Positions 58,651-64,000 of a stretch of 64,000 nt of DNA are shown in pieces. This stretch comes from Pseudoxanthomonas sp. Root65 (GTDB lineage Bacteria; Pseudomonadota; Gammaproteobacteria; Xanthomonadales; Xanthomonadaceae). The stretch is taken from assembly GCF_001427635.1 (NCBI RefSeq), contig NZ_LMHA01000002.1:682001-746000 (forward strand), written 5' to 3'. A program made the translations under genes and the position numbers. The notes under the pieces were generated by a model that ran no database searches, was not told the origin of the DNA, and saw only the letters and a program-made list of their open reading frames with translations. Positions within the stretch are counted from its first letter, which is position 1; the number at the start of each line of letters is the position of its first letter.

Positions 58651-61600
58651 TCAGCGCGAGGCCGGCCTCTCCTGTTCCAGCAGGTATTCCTTCGAAGGCT
58701 CGTCCATCTTGTCGCCCAGCACGCGTCGCACGGCCACGAAGAACACCGGGATCAGCAGCAGGCCAAGGAAGGTGGCGAAGAACATGCCGCCGATGACACC
58801 GGTGCCGATCGCGTGGCGGGCATTGGCGCCGGCGCCGGTCGAGATGGCCATCGGCAGCACGCCCATGATGAAGGCGAACGAGGTCATCAGGATCGGGCGG
58901 AAGCGCAGGTGCGAGGCGGTGATGACCGCGTCGCGCAGCGTCTTGCCCTGCTTGCGCTCCATCACCGCGAACTCGACGATCAGGATCGCGTTCTTCGCCG
59001 CCAGGCCGATGATGGTGATCAGGCCGATCTTGAAGAACAGGTCGTTCGACAGGCCCGGCCGCAGCATGGTGAAGAGCACGGCGCCCAGCGCACCCAGCGG
59101 CACCACCAGCAGCACCGCCACCGGGATCGACCAGCTTTCGTACAGCGCGGCCAGGCACAGGAACACCACCACGATCGACAGCACCATCAGCAGCGTGGCG
59201 CTGTTGCCGGCCAGGATCTCCTGGTACGACATGCCGCTCCAGTCGTAGCCGAAGCCTTGCGGCAGCTGCTCGGTGACGATGTTCTCCATCGTCGTCATCG
59301 CCTGGCCGGATGAGCTGCCCGGTGCCGCCGAACCGTTGATGTTGACCGCCGAATAGCCGTTGTAGCGCGACAGCGATGGCGGCACCGACGACCACGACGA
59401 CTGCACCACGTTGGACAGCGGGATCATGGCGCGGCCGCCGCTCGCATCGGCCTGCTGGCTGCTCGGCGAGTAGATCCGCGCCAGCGACTCGGCGCCGGTG
59501 CGGTACGGCGCGTCGGCGCGCATGTTGACGCGCTTGATGCGGCCTTCGTAGAAGAAGTCGTTGACGTACACCGGCGCCAGCATCAGCTGGATGCCGTTGT
59601 AGATGTCGCTCAGTGACATGCCCATCGACTGCGCCTGCACGCGGTCCACGTGCAGCTGCAGCTGTGGCGCGTTCTCCAGCGTGTTCGGGCGTACGCCCAT
59701 CAGGCTCTGGTCCTGCGAGGCGGCGCCCAGCAGCTGGTTGCGTGCCGCCATCAGGGCTTCTTCACCCAGACCCGCGCGGTCCTGCAGCCACATGTCGAAG
59801 CCGCCGAACTGGCCCAGGCCCTGGATCGTGGGCAGGTTGACCACGAAGATCTGCGCGCCCTTGATGCCGTAGAAACGCTGGTTGGCCTGCTGGATGAACT
59901 CCGGCACGGTGACGTCGCGCTCGTCCCAGGGCTTGAGGCGGATGAAGGCCATGCCGACGTTCTCGCCGCGGCCCAGGAAGCTGAAGCCTGCCACTTCCAT
60001 GACGCCGTCGAAGCCGTCCATCTGCTGGAGGGTGCCGCGTACCTGGTTGAACACCTGCTTGGTCTTCTGCAGCGTGTTGCCGGGCGGCAGCTGCACGATA
60101 GCCAGCGCGTAGCCCTGATCTTCTTCCGGCACGAAGCTGCTCGGAAGGCGGGTGAACAGGAAGCCCGCCAGCACGGTGAGCAGCGCGAACACGACCATCC
60201 AGCGCGGCGCGTGCTTGATGGCCGAGCCGATGTGGCCCACGTAGGTCTTCTCGATCTTGCCGTAGTACTTCTCGAACGTGCGGAAGACGATGTTCTTCTT
60301 CTCGTGGCTGTCGTGCTCGTGCTGCTTGAGGAACGTGGCACACAGTGCCGGGGTGAAGCCCAGCGCCAGGAAGGCCGAGAACGCCATCGAGATGGCGATG
60401 GTCAGGGCGAACTGCTTGTAGATTTCGCCCGACGCGCCACCCTGCAGCGCGGACGGAATGAACACCGCCGCCAGCACCACGGTGATCGCGATGACCGCAC
60501 CGGTGATCTGGCCCATCGCCTTGATGGTCGCCTCGCGCGGCGGCAGCTTCTCTTCGGCCATGATGCGTTCGACGTTCTCGATCACCACGATCGCGTCGTC
60601 GACCACGATGCCGATGGCCAGCACCAGTGCGAACATGGTCAGCTGGTTGATGGTGAAGCCGATCAGGCTCAGGCCCCAGAACGTGCCCAGCAGCGCTACC
60701 GGGATTACCAGCGTGGGGATGATGGTGGCGCGGAAGTTCTGCAGGAACACCAGCATCACCAGGAATACCAGGATCACCGCCTCGATCAGCGTCTTGACCA
60801 CTTCCTCGATCGAGATCTTGACGAATGTGGTGGTGTCGTACGGCGAGAACCAGCTGACGCCCTGGGGGAAGCTGGGTGCCAGTTCGTCCATCTTGGCGCG
60901 CACGGCGTCGGCCACGTTCAGTGCGTTGGCACCCGGCAGCAGCTGGATGGCGAAGGCGCCGACCGGCTTGCCGTTGAACTGGGTGTCGAAGCCGAAGTTC
61001 TGCGCCCCGAACTCCACCCGCGCCACATCCTTCAGGCGCACGGTCGAGCCGTCGTTGTTGGCGCGCAGGATGATCTGCTCGAACTGCTCGGGCGAGGTGA
61101 AGCGGCCTTCCGCCGAGACCGTGGCGGTGAACGCCTGGCCGTCGGGGGCGGGATCGGAGCCGACCGAACCGGCGGCGAACTGCACGTTCTGCGCGCGCAC
61201 CGCCGTCAGCACCTCGGTGGCCGACAGGTTGTAGCCCTGCAGCTTGCCCGGGTCCAGCCACAGGTTCATGGCGTACTCGGAACCGAAGTGCTGGGTGCTG
61301 CCGACGCCCGGCACGCGCGAGATCTGGTCCAGCACGCGCGAGGCGACGATGTCGTTCAGGCGGTTGCGGTCGATGCTCGGGTTGTCGGACTGCAGGCCCA
61401 CCACCATCAGGAAGCCGGCGTTCGCCTTGGCCACTACCACACCCTGCGCAGTGACCTCGCTGGGCAGGCGGGGCGTGGCCAGCGAGACCTTGTTCTGCAC
61501 CTGTACCTGCGCGATGTCCGCATCGGTGCCGGTCTGGAACGTCAGAGTGATCGAGGCCTGGCCTGCCGAGCTGGAACTGGAACTGAAATACAGCAGGTTG

Positions 61601-61818
61601 TCGATGCCGGTGAGCTGCTGCTCGATGACCTGGGTGACGGAGCGCTCGGTGGTCTCGGCACTGGCGCCGGGATAGGTCGCGCTGACCGTGACCTGCGGCG
61701 GCGCGATCGAGGGATAGGACTCGACGCCGAGGTTGAGGATCGCGATCACGCCGGCGAGCGAGATCAGGATCGACACGACCCAGGCGAAGATCGGGTGGTT
61801 GATGAAGAACTTGGGCAT
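58651..61818 (-). CDS. RND multidrug efflux permease (second system, AcrB/MexB-like)
   Basis: The 1055-residue protein follows AcrB/MexB closely: MPKFFINHPIFAWVVSILISLAG, FQTGTDADIAQVQVQNKVSLATPRLP, GIVVDDAIVVIENVERIM with both proton-relay Asp residues, and IIGLAAKNAILIVEFA in the C-terminal bundle. Substrates are likely to include antibiotics and other amphiphiles. It lies 15 bp after its adaptor gene. The xanthomonad Sme and similar pumps are possible close relatives, but I cannot assign one by eye. Confidence 0.94.
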   Translation of the reverse strand: MPKFFINHPIFAWVVSILISLAGVIAILNLGVESYPSIAPPQVTVSATYPGASAETTERSVTQVIEQQLTGIDNLLYFSSSSSSAGQASITLTFQTGTDADIAQVQVQNKVSLATPRLPSEVTAQGVVVAKANAGFLMVVGLQSDNPSIDRNRLNDIVASRVLDQISRVPGVGSTQHFGSEYAMNLWLDPGKLQGYNLSATEVLTAVRAQNVQFAAGSVGSDPAPDGQAFTATVSAEGRFTSPEQFEQIILRANNDGSTVRLKDVARVEFGAQNFGFDTQFNGKPVGAFAIQLLPGANALNVADAVRAKMDELAPSFPQGVSWFSPYDTTTFVKISIEEVVKTLIEAVILVFLVMLVFLQNFRATIIPTLVIPVALLGTFWGLSLIGFTINQLTMFALVLAIGIVVDDAIVVIENVERIMAEEKLPPREATIKAMGQITGAVIAITVVLAAVFIPSALQGGASGEIYKQFALTIAISMAFSAFLALGFTPALCATFLKQHEHDSHEKKNIVFRTFEKYYGKIEKTYVGHIGSAIKHAPRWMVVFALLTVLAGFLFTRLPSSFVPEEDQGYALAIVQLPPGNTLQKTKQVFNQVRGTLQQMDGFDGVMEVAGFSFLGRGENVGMAFIRLKPWDERDVTVPEFIQQANQRFYGIKGAQIFVVNLPTIQGLGQFGGFDMWLQDRAGLGEEALMAARNQLLGAASQDQSLMGVRPNTLENAPQLQLHVDRVQAQSMGMSLSDIYNGIQLMLAPVYVNDFFYEGRIKRVNMRADAPYRTGAESLARIYSPSSQQADASGGRAMIPLSNVVQSSWSSVPPSLSRYNGYSAVNINGSAAPGSSSGQAMTTMENIVTEQLPQGFGYDWSGMSYQEILAGNSATLLMVLSIVVVFLCLAALYESWSIPVAVLLVVPLGALGAVLFTMLRPGLSNDLFFKIGLITIIGLAAKNAILIVEFAVMERKQGKTLRDAVITASHLRFRPILMTSFAFIMGVLPMAISTGAGANARHAIGTGVIGGMFFATFLGLLLIPVFFVAVRRVLGDKMDEPSKEYLLEQERPASR

Positions 61819-61833
61819 GGGGGCGGGTCCTTC

Positions 61834-63015
61834 TTACTCGGCCTTGCCGGCCGCCGGCGCGGGCTTGGCCTGCGCAGCCTTCGCCGCGGCCGCCTGTGCG
61901 GCCGTCACGCCCTTGGCCGGCGCGCCTTCCTTGACCTTCTGCAGGCCTTCGACGATGACCTGGTCGCCGGTGGTCAGGCCGTCGGTGACCAGCCAGTTGG
62001 CGCCGATGGCCTGCTGGGCGGTGATGTTCTTGCGTGCGACATTGCCGTCCTTGCCGATCACCATCGCGTACGCGCTGGCGGTATCGCGCTGCACCGCACC
62101 CTGCGGGATCAGGAACGCGCCCTTCTGTTCGCCCAGCGTGGCGCGCAGGGTGACGAACGTACCCGGCAGCAGCGTGCGGTCGGGGTTCGGCACGGTGGCG
62201 CGCAGCGACACGCTGCCCGTGGCCGGATCGACGACGGTGTCGGAGAAGTCCAGCGTGCCGGTCTGGTCGATGGCCTCGCCGTTGGGCAGCAGCACCTGCA
62301 CCGTGCGCTGGCCGTCGCCCGCGAGCTGCACCTTGCCGTCGCCCTGGGCCTGGCGCAGGGTCTGCAGCTCGCTGGAGCTCATCGAGAAATTCGCGTACAG
62401 CGAGTCGATCTGGTCGATGGTGGTGAGCAGCGTGGCGTCGCCCTGGCCGACCAGCGCGCCCTCGGTGACCTGCTGCTTGCCGGCACGCCCGGAGATCGGT
62501 GCGGTGACCGAGGCGTAGCCCAGGTTGATGCGGGCGGTCTGGACGTTGGCGCGGGCCTGCTGCACGGCGGCGGCGGCGCTGCGCTCGGCGGCTTCGGCAT
62601 TGTCCAGGTCGGACCGGGAAACGAACCGCTGCGGCGCCAGCTGGCGCGCGCGATCCGCCGCGACTTTCGCATTCGCGTACGTCGCCTGGGCCGATGCCAG
62701 GGTGGCCTGCGCCGCGCTCAGCGACGCCTGCAGCGGTGCCGGATCGATCAGGAACAGCACCTGGCCTTCCTTCACGTCGCTGCCTTCCTGGTACACGCGC
62801 TTCTGTACGACACCGGCGACGCGGGCGCGCACGTCCGAGCTGCGGTACGGCGACAGGCGGCCTACCAGGTCGCGCTGCAAGGGCACGTCCTGCGGCGTGG
62901 CGCTCACCACCACCACTTCGGGCGGCGGCATCTGCTGCGGTTCGGGCTTGCTGCAGGCGGCCAGGATCGCCAGCAGGGCACTGGCAAGGACGAGGGAGCG
63001 GACGGGGGAGGTCAT
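61834..63015 (-). CDS. RND periplasmic adaptor lipoprotein (second system, AcrA/MexA-like)
   Basis: The 393-residue protein has a lipobox LAAC (Cys21). The lipoyl halves and hairpin are typical of AcrA/MexA (VVVVSATPQDVPLQRDLVGRLSPYRSSDVRARVAGVVQKRVYQEGSDVKEGQVLFLIDP). Later segments are ARINLGYASVTAPISGRAGKQQVTEGALVGQGD and GTFVTLRATLGEQKGAFLIPQGAVQRD. A C-terminal Ala/Lys/Pro tail (TAAQAAAAKAAQAKPAPAAGKAE) is distinctive. Its ATG overlaps the tetR-like stop by 4 bp. Confidence 0.93.
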   Translation of the reverse strand: MTSPVRSLVLASALLAILAACSKPEPQQMPPPEVVVVSATPQDVPLQRDLVGRLSPYRSSDVRARVAGVVQKRVYQEGSDVKEGQVLFLIDPAPLQASLSAAQATLASAQATYANAKVAADRARQLAPQRFVSRSDLDNAEAAERSAAAAVQQARANVQTARINLGYASVTAPISGRAGKQQVTEGALVGQGDATLLTTIDQIDSLYANFSMSSSELQTLRQAQGDGKVQLAGDGQRTVQVLLPNGEAIDQTGTLDFSDTVVDPATGSVSLRATVPNPDRTLLPGTFVTLRATLGEQKGAFLIPQGAVQRDTASAYAMVIGKDGNVARKNITAQQAIGANWLVTDGLTTGDQVIVEGLQKVKEGAPAKGVTAAQAAAAKAAQAKPAPAAGKAE

Positions 63016-63725
63016 GGGGAAACTCCGTTTCTTGTTCTTTTGGACGCGGGAAGGGAATGCGATGGGCGGATGCGCCGTCCGGCAGGGACGTCGGGACGCG
63101 CGGAATCGAGTGTGTCGGGGACCGGCGAGAATGCGCGCAGGAAGGTGTCGATCGAGAACTCGGCCCAGCGGCGGCGCGCACGGTCGCCTGCACGGTGGGG
63201 CACACCGAAACGCTGCCGGTCGAAGTCCATTCCCACGATCATGCTGAGCAGCAGCTCCGCGGCGTAGTGCGGATCGTCATGCCTCAGCTGGCCCTGGTCC
63301 ATCGCATGCTGCAGCCAGGTGGCGAGGCGCTGGACGAGAGTATCGCAGGCTTGCCGGTAGAGGTCGCGCGCTTCATCGGGAAATTGGTGCGCTTCGGCCG
63401 TCATCAGGCGGCTGGTCGCCACGATGGCAGGATCGCACAGGTGCCGGAGGTGTTGCGTGGCGAAGGCCAGCAGCGCGGTGCGCGGATCTTCGGCCGTCGG
63501 CGAAAGGCGCGCGGTGGCCAGGTCCTGGTGTTCGGCGATCACGCTGCGCAGCAGTTCCTGCTTGCTGCCGAAGTGGGCGTACAGCGTCTGCTTGGAACAG
63601 CCCGCGCGCGCCGCAACGCTGTCCATGCTGATGCGGAAACCCTGTTCGGCCATGAGCTCGCGCACCGCCTGGTGGACGCGGGCGCGACGCAGGTCGGGCG
63701 CGGAAGGGGTGGGGGAGGCTCGCAT
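63012..63725 (-). CDS. TetR/AcrR-family regulator of the second RND system
   Basis: The 237-residue protein has an N-terminal TetR helix-turn-helix (RARVHQAVRELMAEQGFRISMDSVAARAGCSKQTLYAHFGSKQELLRSVI) and a C-terminal ligand domain of the AefR-like type with an Arg/Ser-rich tail of about 30 residues. It is the first gene of its own operon, overlapping the adaptor gene by 4 bp. This differs from the usual divergent acrR layout. An inverted repeat 3 bp before the start is the likely operator. No Shine-Dalgarno sequence is visible. Confidence 0.9.
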   Translation of the reverse strand: MRASPTPSAPDLRRARVHQAVRELMAEQGFRISMDSVAARAGCSKQTLYAHFGSKQELLRSVIAEHQDLATARLSPTAEDPRTALLAFATQHLRHLCDPAIVATSRLMTAEAHQFPDEARDLYRQACDTLVQRLATWLQHAMDQGQLRHDDPHYAAELLLSMIVGMDFDRQRFGVPHRAGDRARRRWAEFSIDTFLRAFSPVPDTLDSARPDVPAGRRIRPSHSLPASKRTRNGVSP

Positions 63726-63728
63726 CGG

Positions 63729-63748
63729 ACTGGACTATACCGTCCAGT
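63729..63748 (-). promoter_or_regulatory. TetR operator overlapping -10 box at a probably leaderless start
   Basis: ACTGGACTATACCGTCCAGT is an inverted repeat with 7-bp arms (ACTGGAC / GTCCAGT). On the minus strand it contains TATAGT (63734-63739), 8 nt before the ATG at 63725, so transcription would start at or within a base or two of the start codon. A weak TGTCAA lies 17 bp upstream as -35. Confidence 0.65.
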
Positions 63749-64000
63749 TTAGAATTTTGACAGGCTTGAAAACACGGCGTTTCCGTGCACAAAGCGGGTG
63801 TCGGCACTTGTAAACAACGCGTGACGAGGTCGCCCGATCTTCCGTGCGCTGCCGAATGTTGGGGCCGTTCTCGTCGATCCGCCGAGTGGCATGCAGCGTG
63901 TCACTCCGCTCGGCGCGCGCTAGACAATCACCCGCACGATGGCAAGCGATGCCAATGCCGCCACGCAGCAAGTTTTGTCATGGCGTCGGGAGATACAATG
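63749..64000. other. Intergenic stretch without a supported gene
   Basis: I find no convincing coding region in the last 250 bp. The right edge reads GGGAGATACAATG: TACAAT (63994-63999) could be a -10 box, or the terminal ATG (63998-64000) behind GGGAG could begin a plus-strand gene outside the window. Confidence 0.4.

Noticed and set aside
63735..63971. 78-residue minus-strand frame upstream of tetR
   Set aside because: Overlaps the tetR promoter/operator, has no SD and an Arg/Cys-rich composition typical of non-coding GC-rich DNA.
63994..64000. Start of a plus-strand gene at the right edge
   Set aside because: GGGAG-N5-ATG is suggestive but only the start codon is visible, and TACAAT in the same bases could be a promoter box.

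Overview
The window is a high-GC, gene-dense piece of chromosome from a gammaproteobacterium of the Xanthomonadaceae, closest in feel to Pseudoxanthomonas, Stenotrophomonas or Luteimonas. This rests on gene content: methionine synthase split in two genes behind an ArsR-methyltransferase regulator, sucA-sucB-lpd in one operon, a solitary pilH-type response regulator, a chromosomal subclass B3 beta-lactamase, and GTGG/GTAG-type REP doublets. I found no IS element, prophage, CRISPR, tRNA or rRNA. About 60 protein genes cover nearly everything; the only long gene-free stretch is about 780 bp of repeats at 43461-44241.

Layout. 1-6102 (mostly minus): truncated Tat-exported carboxylesterase, YhiN-type flavoprotein, yaeQ, a cold-shock gene on plus, dbpA, then a YbaY-type lipoprotein / barnase-like RNase / barstar-like inhibitor operon. 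6366-16000: ZIP transporter, GST, M14 carboxypeptidase, POT peptide transporter, rhomboid protease, Lys-rich histone-like protein, small acetyltransferase, DUF3298 lipoprotein and cfa. 16064-24800 (minus): pilH-like regulator, acuI-like reductase, GIY-YIG protein, LOG protein and the 2-oxoglutarate dehydrogenase operon. 24986-29888 (minus): a closely packed run purB - VOC - B3 metallo-beta-lactamase - roxA-like oxygenase - GNAT fusion. 30029: fumC.

31484-37623 (minus) is the most system-like region: nine collinear genes behind one promoter. They are a small membrane protein, a YtrA-type GntR repressor, an ABC ATPase and permease, three related YggN/DUF2884-like envelope proteins, a GIN/DUF2807 beta-solenoid protein and a small exported protein. 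The promoter at 37596-37623 has its -10 box inside a GGTG-N16-CACC palindrome. 37692-43460: exported glutathione peroxidase, FKBP isomerase, ugd, slyX, DUF2058, hydrolase and an MFS transporter.

44242-49059 is the methionine-cycle operon. An ArsR-methyltransferase regulator (SahR type) overlaps metH-N by 4 bp, and metH-N overlaps metH-C by 4 bp. A near-perfect 32-bp palindrome covers the regulator's ribosome-binding site. metH-C carries a palindromic intergenic-type repeat inserted in frame. 49153-53829: acyl-CoA dehydrogenase, DUF885 lipoprotein and a divergent qorB/HxlR pair. 54009-63725 (minus): two RND adaptor-permease pairs, the upstream one led by its own TetR gene with an operator and an apparently leaderless start; no outer-membrane channel gene is present.
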